Shown here in pieces: positions 1 to 7,169 of a DNA stretch of 14,031 nt. The stretch's first letter is position 1. Each line of letters begins with the position of its first letter. The translations under genes were made by a program, and so were the position numbers. The stretch is from positions 1 to 14,031 of the forward strand of contig JAISFT010000141.1 in the NCBI GenBank assembly GCA_031263435.1, in the 5' to 3' direction. The stretch is from Treponema sp. (GTDB lineage: Bacteria; Spirochaetota; Spirochaetia; Treponematales; Breznakiellaceae). A model generated the notes under the pieces. That model made no database searches, was not told where the DNA came from, and saw nothing but the letters and a program-made list of their open reading frames with translations.

Positions 1-237
1 GCAACAGCGGTTAAGGCGATCAGCAAACTTACCGATGAGGGCATTCTCTACAAGAAACGGGGCATAGGGATGTGTGTGGCCGCGGGCGCGCGTGAAAAGA
101 TTGCCGGGCGGCGCAGGGCGGTTTTTCTTAACCAGACGATAGACAGTTTGCTTGCGGAGGCAAAAACGCTGGGCATCCCGCTTGACGAACTGGTAAGCGC
201 AATCAAACACAGGAAAGGAGCAAAGCCGAATGATTGA
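1..237 (+). CDS. GntR family transcriptional regulator, YtrA-type (C-terminal part)
   Basis: This is the end of a gene that begins before the window; 78 codons are visible in frame 1, ending in TGA. The start of the visible part (TAVKAISKLTDEGILYKKRG, then IGMCVAA) matches the end of a GntR winged helix: the recognition helix, an 'L-DEG' turn and the beta-wing 'KKRGIGM'. Only about 45 residues follow, predicted to be helical. This is the short tail of the YtrA subfamily, not the large effector domain of FadR or HutC types. YtrA-type proteins usually repress the ABC transporter operon in which they lie. The stop overlaps the start of the ABC ATPase gene by 8 bases, so the two are surely co-transcribed and probably translationally coupled. 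The ligand is unknown; related systems respond to cell-wall antibiotics. Promoter and operator would lie to the left of the window. Confidence 0.82.
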   Translation, partial: ATAVKAISKLTDEGILYKKRGIGMCVAAGAREKIAGRRRAVFLNQTIDSLLAEAKTLGIPLDELVSAIKHRKGAKPND

Positions 238-1075
238 ATTTGAAAACGTAAGCAAGCGGTACGGCGGTACAACAGCCATTGACCGTATCAGCCTCAGCAT
301 CCCCGGCAGCGGGATATACTGTCTGCTTGGCAGGAACGGCGCGGGGAAAACCACGCTGATAAAGCTGCTGGCAGGACACATCGCCGCAACGGACGGCAGC
401 ATCGCTGTCGACGGAAAGCGGGTATCGCCGGGCCGTATGCCGGAGTGCGTCAACTACATCGAAAGCGGCGCAGCGCAGTTTAACATGAGGGTGTCTGAAC
501 TCGTAGAACGTGCCGCCGAATTGCAGGACGGGTTTGACCGCGGCTTTGCGCATGAAATGACGGAGCGGTTCGAACTGAACCCCGGAAAGAAGTATAACCG
601 GCTTTCATTCGGCATGAAAACAATGCTGACGTCAATTTTGACCCTGGCGAACAACTCCAGGGTCATTTTGCTTGACGAACCGACGCTGGGCTTTGACGCA
701 ATTATGCGCGACCAGTTCAATACCCTGCTGCTCGAAAGTTACTCCGCCCATCCGCGGGTCATCATTGTGTCCACGCACCTGATAGACGAAATAGCAAAGG
801 TAACGGAGCGGCTGATTATCATCAACCACGGCAGAATTTTGGTGGAAACCGGAATCGAAAACATTGATGAAAAGGCTTACACGCTGACCGGACCGGCGCA
901 GGCAGTTCTGCCCTTGCTTGGCGGGCTGAACTGCATCGGCAGGACGACTGCCGGCAGCATAATGGCGGCGCACATTTACGACAACAGGATTACGCCGCCC
1001 AACGGCGTAACAACAGACCGCCTGAGCCTGCAGGACTTCTTTATCAACCTTGTAGGAGGAAAAGGCAATGCATAA
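230..1075 (+). CDS. ABC transporter ATP-binding protein
   Basis: A 281-residue ABC ATPase that would power export or another membrane task with the permease encoded next. Walker A is GRNGAGKT (residues 34-41). The signature is LSFGM (125-129), a variant of LSGGQ. Walker B is VILLDE (145-150), followed by a D-loop (LGFD, 153-156) and the switch histidine H183 in 'STH'. The usual Q-loop glutamine seems to be replaced by E78 in 'NYIES', a change also common in other drug-export and ABC-2-type ATPases. About 80 residues after the core form a C-terminal extension that is hard to assign. The ATG at 230 is preceded by AAGGAG (215-220). The gene overlaps the GntR gene on its left and the permease gene on its right by 8 bases each, so all three form one operon. 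The substrate cannot be told from sequence; the GntR/YtrA context suggests response to envelope-active compounds. Confidence 0.9.
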   Translation: MIEFENVSKRYGGTTAIDRISLSIPGSGIYCLLGRNGAGKTTLIKLLAGHIAATDGSIAVDGKRVSPGRMPECVNYIESGAAQFNMRVSELVERAAELQDGFDRGFAHEMTERFELNPGKKYNRLSFGMKTMLTSILTLANNSRVILLDEPTLGFDAIMRDQFNTLLLESYSAHPRVIIVSTHLIDEIAKVTERLIIINHGRILVETGIENIDEKAYTLTGPAQAVLPLLGGLNCIGRTTAGSIMAAHIYDNRITPPNGVTTDRLSLQDFFINLVGGKGNA

Positions 1076-1769
1076 ACCCATGCACTCAATAACAAAACTG
1101 AACCTAAGGAATCTCCAGGCCGCATACATTACAACCGCAAGCTGCATCGCCGCGCTTGCATCAAATTTCATCATCACTGCCATAGCCTTCCGCGGCGTGG
1201 ATTTAAGTACAAATACCGGACTAAGCATTGGATGGGCGCTGTTGCTGCTGCCGATACTGGCCGGTATACTTGTAGCCTCCCGGAATTTCAGGCGGATTAT
1301 CAACCTTGGCGGCAAGCGGGAAAGTTTCTTTCGCGGGTGCCTGCTGACCTACGCACTACTTGCCTGTGCAGCATCGCTGCTCGGCGTGATTATTTATTAT
1401 GCGATAGATCGTCCGTATATTGCTTATGGGCGGCTTGGCGGTTTAATAACCGTACCGGAATTGTTCGGCTGGAACGTAAACGGTTTCGTTTCCTTTTTTA
1501 CACAGCAGTGTGCGTTTATGTTTCTATCGGCGGTGTTTGCCCATACGTTGGCCGCCGCGCAGGGCAAGTGGTTTGGGTTCGCCGCCGATGCCGCGCTCAT
1601 CGCGGTTATCTCGATATTTACGCCGATTGCCCCGTTACGGGCGGCTTTGGCGTGGTTTTTCCATGTAATACTTTTTGCACCGCCGCCGCCGCAGATTGCC
1701 GCCTGCCTGCTTCTTGCGATTGCACTTTACGCATTGAACAAACCAATCCTGGCACGGAAGGCAATCTAA
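1068..1769 (+). CDS. ABC transporter permease-like membrane protein
   Basis: A 233-residue very hydrophobic protein, most likely the membrane partner of the upstream ATPase. Six probable transmembrane segments can be seen at about residues 18-41, 54-71, 90-112, 143-163, 168-189 and 194-222, with basic stretches such as SRNFRR (71-76) and GGKRE (81-85) likely facing the cytoplasm. Six helices in a small single domain is the ABC-2-type exporter arrangement. No periplasmic binding protein is encoded here, which favours export over uptake. The start ATG at 1068 overlaps the end of the ATPase gene and has a strong ribosome-binding site, AGGAGGA, at 1054-1060. I do not recognise a specific family beyond this; the assignment rests on topology and operon context. 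Confidence 0.72.
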   Translation: MHKPMHSITKLNLRNLQAAYITTASCIAALASNFIITAIAFRGVDLSTNTGLSIGWALLLLPILAGILVASRNFRRIINLGGKRESFFRGCLLTYALLACAASLLGVIIYYAIDRPYIAYGRLGGLITVPELFGWNVNGFVSFFTQQCAFMFLSAVFAHTLAAAQGKWFGFAADAALIAVISIFTPIAPLRAALAWFFHVILFAPPPPQIAACLLLAIALYALNKPILARKAI

Positions 1770-1894
1770 TGTGGTGCCAGGCACCAAAGAAGGGTGCCGG
1801 CAGGATAGCCCGGTCCCCGGAGCGTGGCAGCCGAAGGCTGCCGTAGCGGAGGGGATGCGCCCAAAAACATAAAATCTACAAGTGTAACGGGCTG
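1770..1894. other. Intergenic spacer with two inverted repeats between convergent genes
   Basis: This 125-base spacer separates the 3' ends of the permease gene (+) and the MinD/FlhG-like gene (-). It holds TGGTGCC-A-GGCACCA at 1772-1786 and GGCAGCC-GAA-GGCTGCC at 1826-1842, a perfect 7-base-pair stem with a three-base loop. Neither stem is followed by a T run on either strand, so they are not textbook intrinsic terminators. They may slow or process converging transcripts, or be part of a dispersed intergenic repeat. No gene is supported here. Confidence 0.6.
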
Positions 1895-3040
1895 CTAGGG
1901 TTTATAGCCTTTGGCTATGGCCTGGGTCAGTTTAAGTTTAAGGAAGTTGTTCTCTTTTTTAAGTTTGGAAATTTCGATCTGCTGGGTCTTCACCGTCTCG
2001 ATCAGGTCTCCCTGGCTCAGGGCCCCCGAGTGGAGCAGATCTTCCACATATTCCATCTTGTTGTCAAAGTCGAGTTCCGCCTCCGCCCCCGCTTCCTGGA
2101 AGCTGCTCTCGATCTCCCTGTCGTTCAGGGGGCCTGTTTCCTCGTCGGCGGCCATGATCTTGTCGGCAATGCGGTAAATTGCCTGGGAGATAAGGGACTG
2201 GGGTTTGTAAAGTACCACCGGAAGCCGGGAGGCAAGGGCCGTGTCCTGTATGCTGTCCCGGTAAACCACTCCCAGGTGTTCAATTTTTAGATTCAAATAT
2301 TCTTCGCAGGAACGGCGGATCTTCATGGCCACATCGGCGTCTTTGGGATCGTCGATCATGTTCATGATCAGTTTGGGGTGAAACCGCTCCAGATGGGTCA
2401 TAAAATTTTCGTAGGATTCGGGGTCCCGGGCTTTAATTTCCGGCATCATCCTGGGGATGTAGAGCCGCTGGGGGCCGGAACCTTCTTTCCGGGACTGTTC
2501 CAGATAGGCCAGCGCGGGGCTGCCTCTGGTAAAGACGGTGTACATCATCCTGAAAACGGTATTTTTGAGGAACACATAGGCGTTGAGTACCGCGGTAACC
2601 ACCGGAGCGGAAACCACGATGCCCTGACCGGAGAGGAGAAAGAAGTCCAGAATGGACTGATGTGTCCCCGCTCCCAGGTCCAGAATCAGATAGTCGGCTT
2701 CGTCTTTCAGACCCAGGAGCTGTTTAACCAGGCCCTTGCGCTGGGGTATCTTCAGATTTGCGGTTCCGGGGATCTCCTGATCCCCCGGAATGAAGCGGAG
2801 GCCCCGGACATCGGTATCGGCGATTACTTCGCCAAAGTTCTTGCGGGTATCGTTAAGCCAGACCCCAATTCCCATGCGGGGGGCCTGGTGGCCCAGGACC
2901 AGGTGCAGGTTGGAAGCCCCCAGGTCAAGATCCGCCAATACCACCCGCTGGCCCCCCTGGGCAAAGGCCACGGCCAGATTCGCCGCTAAAAGGGACTTGC
3001 CAACCCCCCCCTTCCCGCTTGCTATCGGAATAATACGCAT
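1895..3040 (-). CDS. MinD/FlhG-like P-loop ATPase with C-terminal coiled coil
   Basis: A 381-residue member of the ParA/MinD (SIMIBI) ATPase group. The N-terminus carries the deviant Walker A GKGGVGKS (residues 9-16, with the signature lysine K10). The A' motif 'DLDLGASN' starts at D37, and the Walker B/switch II 'LDLGAGTH' has D121. The pattern 'DLGAG...AP..TAV.NAY..LK' is closer to FlhG/YlxH (regulators of flagellar number and position) than to cell-division MinD. The last 60 or so residues are charged and contain a predicted coiled coil (about 345-376, 'EISKLKKENNFLKLKL'), longer than usual for the family. The ATG at 3040 overlaps the TGA stop of the upstream membrane-protein gene (TGATG), arguing for translational coupling; a TTG one codon earlier is possible but less likely. 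The role is probably spatial organisation of a membrane-linked structure; the cargo is unknown and no flagellar genes are nearby. Confidence 0.85.
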   Translation of the reverse strand: MRIIPIASGKGGVGKSLLAANLAVAFAQGGQRVVLADLDLGASNLHLVLGHQAPRMGIGVWLNDTRKNFGEVIADTDVRGLRFIPGDQEIPGTANLKIPQRKGLVKQLLGLKDEADYLILDLGAGTHQSILDFFLLSGQGIVVSAPVVTAVLNAYVFLKNTVFRMMYTVFTRGSPALAYLEQSRKEGSGPQRLYIPRMMPEIKARDPESYENFMTHLERFHPKLIMNMIDDPKDADVAMKIRRSCEEYLNLKIEHLGVVYRDSIQDTALASRLPVVLYKPQSLISQAIYRIADKIMAADEETGPLNDREIESSFQEAGAEAELDFDNKMEYVEDLLHSGALSQGDLIETVKTQQIEISKLKKENNFLKLKLTQAIAKGYKP

Positions 3041-3516
3041 CAAAGCCCCCCGTTTCCTGCGGCCGTTTCATCTGTGTGCTGTTCTCCGGCTTCCGCGGCC
3101 GCCCTGTGCCGGGAGCGGCGGACCAGCAGGATGCCGGCCCCCGCCGATATAAGATCGCCCAGAACAATCAGCGCAAGCCTCCCCGCGGCCGGGACTGTTC
3201 CCCCCAGGATGATTGCCAGAATTATCCTGTCCAGCCGGAAAAAACCGCAGCTTATCATGGTTACGGCGCTCAGGATCTTGCCGGCGGCATACAGGGAAGC
3301 GTAGGGGAAGTAACGGTGAAAATCTACCAGTAAAAACAGGACCATCAGCGGGAACAGTGCATTGGCTGCCCCGAAGATCAGGGCGGGGAATCCGTCCTCC
3401 CGGGTATCTCCGGTCATGATGCGGACAAGAACCGCCAGGCGGAATACCTCGTAAACCAGGAGCCCCCATTGCAGGGGCCGGAAAACACGCGGTTCACCGC
3501 CGGTCTGATTGCTCAT
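3040..3516 (-). CDS. Small multi-pass membrane protein, unknown function
   Basis: A 158-residue protein with four or five probable transmembrane segments (about residues 15-33, 44-64, 72-93 and one or two between 97 and 132). It ends in a charged cytoplasmic-type tail rich in Ala, Arg and Glu. I do not recognise a family. Its stop codon is shared with the start of the MinD/FlhG-like ATPase (TGATG), so the two are made from one message. The protein could be the membrane anchor or partner of that ATPase; this is inference from context only. The ATG at 3516 has no Shine-Dalgarno sequence: the bases before it are A/T-rich and look like a promoter -10 region (see the minus-strand promoter at 3524-3551), which suggests a leaderless message. 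Confidence 0.7.
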   Translation of the reverse strand: MSNQTGGEPRVFRPLQWGLLVYEVFRLAVLVRIMTGDTREDGFPALIFGAANALFPLMVLFLLVDFHRYFPYASLYAAGKILSAVTMISCGFFRLDRIILAIILGGTVPAAGRLALIVLGDLISAGAGILLVRRSRHRAAAEAGEQHTDETAAGNGGL

Positions 3517-3523
3517 AACAAAA

Positions 3524-3551
3524 ATTTAAGGATATACCCCGCCCCGGTCAA
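3524..3551 (-). promoter_or_regulatory. Candidate sigma70 promoter for the membrane protein/ATPase pair
   Basis: Reading the minus strand, TTGACC (3551-3546, five of six consensus bases) is followed after 16 bases by TTAAAT (3529-3524, four of six). The predicted start of transcription is about 3517, one base before the ATG at 3516. There is no ribosome-binding site in between. Its -35 box lies 22 bases from the -35 box of the + strand promoter. Confidence 0.5.
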
Positions 3552-3573
3552 CCCTTTGCCCATTGGGGAGACA

Positions 3574-3601
3574 TTGACAAACCAATTTGCTTATCTACAA
3601 T
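3574..3601 (+). promoter_or_regulatory. Strong candidate sigma70 promoter for the protease gene
   Basis: A perfect -35 box TTGACA (3574-3579), a 16-base spacer and a near-perfect -10 box TACAAT (3596-3601) are visible. Transcription is predicted to start near 3608, which is the A of the first ATG of the protease gene. No Shine-Dalgarno sequence precedes that ATG, so the message would be leaderless or nearly so. Confidence 0.65.
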
Positions 3602-3607
3602 AAAGTA

Positions 3608-5101
3608 ATGAATTGGCAAAAAGATCATTCCCAAGGCGGATCCCCCAGGGTACCCCCTCTGGTCCTTTGGACCGGCGCTACCCTTATTATCGGTCTCGTG
3701 TTTGTGCTTGCCTCCGCGCCGCCGGCCCAGGCCCAGAACAATACACGAAATGCCCAATGGTATAGTTCAAACCTTCAGCATGTTTTTGACTATATCCAGC
3801 GTCATTATGTTGATGAGGTTGACCCCAAGGTGGTTTTCGAGGGGGCCCTAAACGGCATTTTCAATGCCCTGGGGGACCCCTATTCCAGTTTTTTGCCGGA
3901 AAGCGAGATGTCGGACATGAACGAGACCACCCAGGGGATCTTTGGAGGGGTTGGTCTGTATATTACCGCGGGGGATCTACAGGGGGACGGCACGATGAAG
4001 TACGTGGAAGTTGCTGCCCCGATGGAAGATACCCCCGGCTGGCGTGCGGGAATCAACCCCCTGGACCGGATCATCAAGATCGATGATGAATCCACCGACG
4101 GCCTTACGATGAACGAGGTCCTTGCCCGGCTGCGGGGACAGCCCGGACAGCCGGTAACAATCCTGCTCCGCCGGGGGGAGAGTCTGGAATTCCCGGTAAC
4201 CATTATCCGGGAAGTTATCGAGGTGCCCACCACAAAATACGCCATGATCGGCGATACAGGCTACTTGAAGCTCCTTACCTTTACCCCGATGACCGCGGAA
4301 CGGGCCCGGGAAGCCCTGGACCATTTCAGGGCCAACAACTACAAGGGTCTGATCCTGGATCTTCGGAATAACTACGGCGGCCTGCTCCAGTCCGCGGTGG
4401 ATATCTGCAATCTTTTCCTGGATTCCGGCACGGTGGTCAGCACCCGGTCCCGTATTGCCTCGGAGAATGCGGTCTTTGGCGCCCGCTCTCCCGCCCTGGT
4501 GCCCACCAATATTCCGGTTATTGTGATTATCAACCGGGGTTCCGCCAGCGCTTCGGAGATTGTGGCCGGCGCCCTTAAGGATCGCGGCCGGGCCTACCTT
4601 GTGGGGGAACGTTCCTATGGCAAAGGTTCGGTACAACAGGTCTATGCCCTGGGCAGCACGGGCTTTAAGCTTACTACCGCCCGGTATTATACCCCCAGCA
4701 ATGCAAACATTGATAAGATCGGCATACCCCCGGACCGGGAGGTAAAGTACCCGGACTTTACCGAGGATGATGCCGGAGAACTGAACCGTTTGCTGCAGAC
4801 CGACAGGATAGCGAAGTATATCGAGGACAATCCCAACGCCGGTACCCTGGAAATTGCCGGTTTTGCCCAGACCCTCCGGCGGGATTACAGCCTGGATGTC
4901 GATGTGCTGCGGCGGCTTATCCGCAACGAGCAGATTCGGAAGGTAATCGCCCCGGTGTACGATCTGGAATACGATATTCAACTTCAGGCGGCGGTCGACA
5001 TTCTGCGGAGCGGAAGCTACTCCGGGCTTATGAGGGCCAGTAAAACCCTAAAAACCCTGCAGGAAGAAGCGGCGCAGGAAGATTTTGCCCAGGCTTCATA
5101 A
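3608..5101 (+). CDS. ctpA: C-terminal processing peptidase, S41 family
   Basis: A 497-residue serine protease of the CtpA/Prc group, which trims or degrades proteins from their C-termini, usually in the periplasm. An N-terminal hydrophobic stretch (about residues 18-35) ending 'SAPPAQAQ' is a signal peptide or membrane anchor. Next come the helical 'YVDEVD...GALNGIFNALGDPYSSFL' region, a PDZ domain (around 125-215) and the S41 core. The catalytic Ser-Lys dyad is S314 in GSASASE (311-317) and K339 in YGKGSVQ. Their 25-residue spacing is the same as in the plant D1 protease. The core ends with the usual 'TTARYYTPSN' strand. A roughly 100-residue C-terminal extension follows. The ATG at 3608 is preferred: an in-frame TTG at 3587 lies inside the promoter. 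The gene is the first of a probable two-gene unit with the WecG-like gene 11 bases downstream. The target proteins are unknown. Confidence 0.93.
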   Translation: MNWQKDHSQGGSPRVPPLVLWTGATLIIGLVFVLASAPPAQAQNNTRNAQWYSSNLQHVFDYIQRHYVDEVDPKVVFEGALNGIFNALGDPYSSFLPESEMSDMNETTQGIFGGVGLYITAGDLQGDGTMKYVEVAAPMEDTPGWRAGINPLDRIIKIDDESTDGLTMNEVLARLRGQPGQPVTILLRRGESLEFPVTIIREVIEVPTTKYAMIGDTGYLKLLTFTPMTAERAREALDHFRANNYKGLILDLRNNYGGLLQSAVDICNLFLDSGTVVSTRSRIASENAVFGARSPALVPTNIPVIVIINRGSASASEIVAGALKDRGRAYLVGERSYGKGSVQQVYALGSTGFKLTTARYYTPSNANIDKIGIPPDREVKYPDFTEDDAGELNRLLQTDRIAKYIEDNPNAGTLEIAGFAQTLRRDYSLDVDVLRRLIRNEQIRKVIAPVYDLEYDIQLQAAVDILRSGSYSGLMRASKTLKTLQEEAAQEDFAQAS

Positions 5102-5112
5102 GAGAATCTGTC

Positions 5113-5856
5113 GTGGAAAGGGAACGGATCAACTTCTTAAAGGTCCCCATTGATAGTGTGCCCCATGAGCAGTTGGGTCTGGTGGTTTACGATCTCCTCC
5201 GCAAGGGAGAGGGCCGGGATGTGGTTCTCCTTTCGTTGACGGATCTGCTTAGGGCCCGGCGGAACGGTGAGTACCGTGAGTATGTGCAGAAGGCCGCCCT
5301 GGTTATCCCCATAAGCAAGAGTATTGTGGGGGGCATCCGTTTTTTGACAGGGAAGCAGGCGGTCCGCTACATGCCCTTTGATTTTGTTGTAAGCTTGCTC
5401 AGTATATTGGAGGAGCGGGAGCTCTCCATCTTCCTTTTGGGGGGAAAGCTGCGGGTGCTGCGAAAGACCGAAAACAACATCCGCCAGACCTTTCCCCGGC
5501 TTAGGGTGGTGGGGCGTTTCCCCGGCTCCTTCAGGAGGCAGGAGGAGGCCGCAATTGTGGAGGCTATCCGCAAAGCCGCGGCTTCCCTGCTCCTGGTGGG
5601 CAAGGGCGTCCGGGGGGAGGAACACTGGATTGCCCGGTACAGCGGCGCCCTTAATCCGGGGCTCAGGCTCTGGTGCAGCGACCTCTACGATGTGTTCACC
5701 GAGCGCCGCCGCCGTCCCTCCCGCCGGACCTTTGACCGGGGCCTGGAATTTATGTCCTACTGTTTTCAAAATCCCCTCAAATTTTTCCGAATCTTCCCCT
5801 ATTTTTATTATAAGCTTCTCCTTTTGGGCCATAAATTTTTCGGCAGATCCCGCTAA
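5113..5856 (+). CDS. WecG/TagA/CpsF-family protein, probably lacking the catalytic aspartate
   Basis: A 247-residue protein resembling the glycosyltransferases (GT26) that add N-acetylmannosamine or similar sugars to lipid-linked carriers. The fold is recognisable from a beta-alpha pattern. 'SIFLLGGK' (105-112) aligns with the usual 'LLGG' strand, 'LLLVGKGVRGEEHWI' (159-173) with the 'vG.PkQE.wi' motif, and the C-terminal 'RRPSRRTFDRGLEFMSYCF...PLKFFRI' with the arginine-rich membrane-binding end. Where active members have an Asp-Gly pair ('PDGxG', Asp65 in the structurally studied TagA), this protein reads 'VIPISKS' (64-70), so the aspartate is missing; the usual Thr-Asn pair near residue 40 is also changed ('SLTDLL'). 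It may be inactive or have changed chemistry. The GTG start at 5113 has a weak AAGAGA site upstream. It sits 11 bases after the protease gene, so the two are probably co-transcribed. Confidence 0.75.
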   Translation: MERERINFLKVPIDSVPHEQLGLVVYDLLRKGEGRDVVLLSLTDLLRARRNGEYREYVQKAALVIPISKSIVGGIRFLTGKQAVRYMPFDFVVSLLSILEERELSIFLLGGKLRVLRKTENNIRQTFPRLRVVGRFPGSFRRQEEAAIVEAIRKAAASLLLVGKGVRGEEHWIARYSGALNPGLRLWCSDLYDVFTERRRRPSRRTFDRGLEFMSYCFQNPLKFFRIFPYFYYKLLLLGHKFFGRSR

Positions 5857-5906
5857 CCGGCTGCCCGTGTTGTACCCGTCTATGCGGGACAGGATAAGGA
5901 AGGATC

Positions 5907-7169
5907 ATGATCGCTGAATTTACCGTGGAAAATTACCGTTCGTTTAAGGAAAGGCGCACGCTTTCATTGGTTTCGACAAAAAGTAATGAAATGTCAGATT
6001 CAAATACTATTGGAGTGAATGAGAAGATACGGTCCCTTAAAAGCGCTGTCATCTATGGCGCCAATGCCAGCGGTAAATCGAATCTGTTTTATGGGTTAAG
6101 GTTTTTCTTAGAATTTGCCGTTACCTCCGGTCCCCAAACGCAGATCGGTGATTTAATCCAAGTAGAGCCATTCGCCCTGTCGCGGCAGACCGAGGCGGCC
6201 CCCTCCGCGTTTGAGATAATTTTTTATATCCCCGATGATCATGAAAAAATGATACGATACCGTTATGGGTTTTCCGCCGGTGTCGAAAAGGTGGAATACG
6301 AATATCTATTCGCCGTCAATAATGTCCGGGAAGTGCCGCTGTTTACTCGTAGGGGTCAGGAAATTGAGTCCACTGCAAATTTCAGGGAAGGGGCCAGGGG
6401 CAGATCCTCTGTCCGGGAAAACTGTACTTTTCTGTCCGTTTGCGCCCAGAATAACGGTGAGATTTCCGCCCGGATCATTGCCTATTTTAGGAGAATTCAG
6501 GTTCTTTCCGGTCTTGGCAGTCAAAGGATTATCCCCCAGGAATATTTCGGCGACCCCGCGTACCAAAAAAGAACTATTGATTTTCTGAAATTCGCAGACA
6601 CTCAGATTATCGACATGAAAATGGAGCGCATCCCGGTTATCGCCGGTGAATCGCCGGGTTTGGAGAACCGAATTGGATATAGAAACAGAATTTTGTTTGG
6701 CCACACCCATTATGATGATGAACAGGCGGACGGCCAGAGGTATTTTTCTTTAGATGATGAATCCGCCGGTTCCCGGAAACTTTTTTTATATTCGGGCCCT
6801 GTTCTTGAGGCCCTGGAAAACGGGCTGCCCCTCTTTATAGACGAATTTGATTCTCTTTTGCACCCCCTTATCATTGAAAGCATCATAAAACTTTTCAATT
6901 CGCCGCTTACAAACGCAAAAAACGCCCAGCTTGTTATTTCCTGCCATGCGGTCAATATTTTGACCAATAAATTGTTTCGCCGGGATCAGGTGTGGTTTTG
7001 CGAAAAAGACCAATACGGCGCGACAGACCTGTATTCTCTTGCCGAATACAAGGAACCGGTAAGAAATGACGCGGTTTTTGGTAAAAGTTACCTCCAGGGA
7101 AAATACGGCGCTATTCCCTATATTGGCGAGATCGATCTGCAAATTGGGAATAAAAGCAATGGGGCATGA
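5907..7169 (+). CDS. RloA/AbiLi-like AAA ATPase
   Basis: A 420-residue ATPase of the AAA_15/AAA_21 (OLD/RecF-like ABC-ATPase) type found in phage-defence systems. The N-terminus 'FTVENYRSFKERRTLSL' is the hallmark first strand and turn. Walker A is GANASGKS (51-58). A signature-like 'DESAGSRKL' precedes 'LPLFIDEFDSLLHP', where Walker B places D312 and E313. H347 in 'ISCHA' takes the switch-histidine position. The middle region (about 95-270) is the variable arm. Such ATPases typically sense infection or DNA ends and license a partner effector; here the partner is the overlapping RloB-like gene. A ribosome-binding site AAGGAAGGA (5896-5904) precedes the ATG. Base composition is lower than in the neighbours (about 43% G+C in a line I counted by hand, against 57-65% in flanking genes), which suggests horizontal transfer. 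DNA repair or restriction-linked roles are alternatives. Confidence 0.86.
   Translation: MIAEFTVENYRSFKERRTLSLVSTKSNEMSDSNTIGVNEKIRSLKSAVIYGANASGKSNLFYGLRFFLEFAVTSGPQTQIGDLIQVEPFALSRQTEAAPSAFEIIFYIPDDHEKMIRYRYGFSAGVEKVEYEYLFAVNNVREVPLFTRRGQEIESTANFREGARGRSSVRENCTFLSVCAQNNGEISARIIAYFRRIQVLSGLGSQRIIPQEYFGDPAYQKRTIDFLKFADTQIIDMKMERIPVIAGESPGLENRIGYRNRILFGHTHYDDEQADGQRYFSLDDESAGSRKLFLYSGPVLEALENGLPLFIDEFDSLLHPLIIESIIKLFNSPLTNAKNAQLVISCHAVNILTNKLFRRDQVWFCEKDQYGATDLYSLAEYKEPVRNDAVFGKSYLQGKYGAIPYIGEIDLQIGNKSNGA

Noticed and set aside
1826..1842. Intrinsic terminator between the convergent genes
   Set aside because: The stem is strong, but no T run follows on either strand, so I list it only as an inverted repeat.
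1232..1846. A second + strand frame overlapping the permease gene
   Set aside because: It overlaps most of the permease, lacks a ribosome site and gives a Cys/Arg-rich product without membrane segments, while the permease frame gives clean helices.
3977..4981. A 334-codon open frame on the minus strand opposite the protease gene
   Set aside because: It is a by-product of high G+C coding on the other strand; the + strand product has complete S41 motifs and the minus product has no recognisable domain.
7066..7158. Earlier start for the rloB-like gene
   Set aside because: It would add 31 residues unlike the family and overlap the ATPase gene by over 100 bases; the ATG at 7159 fits the family N-terminus.
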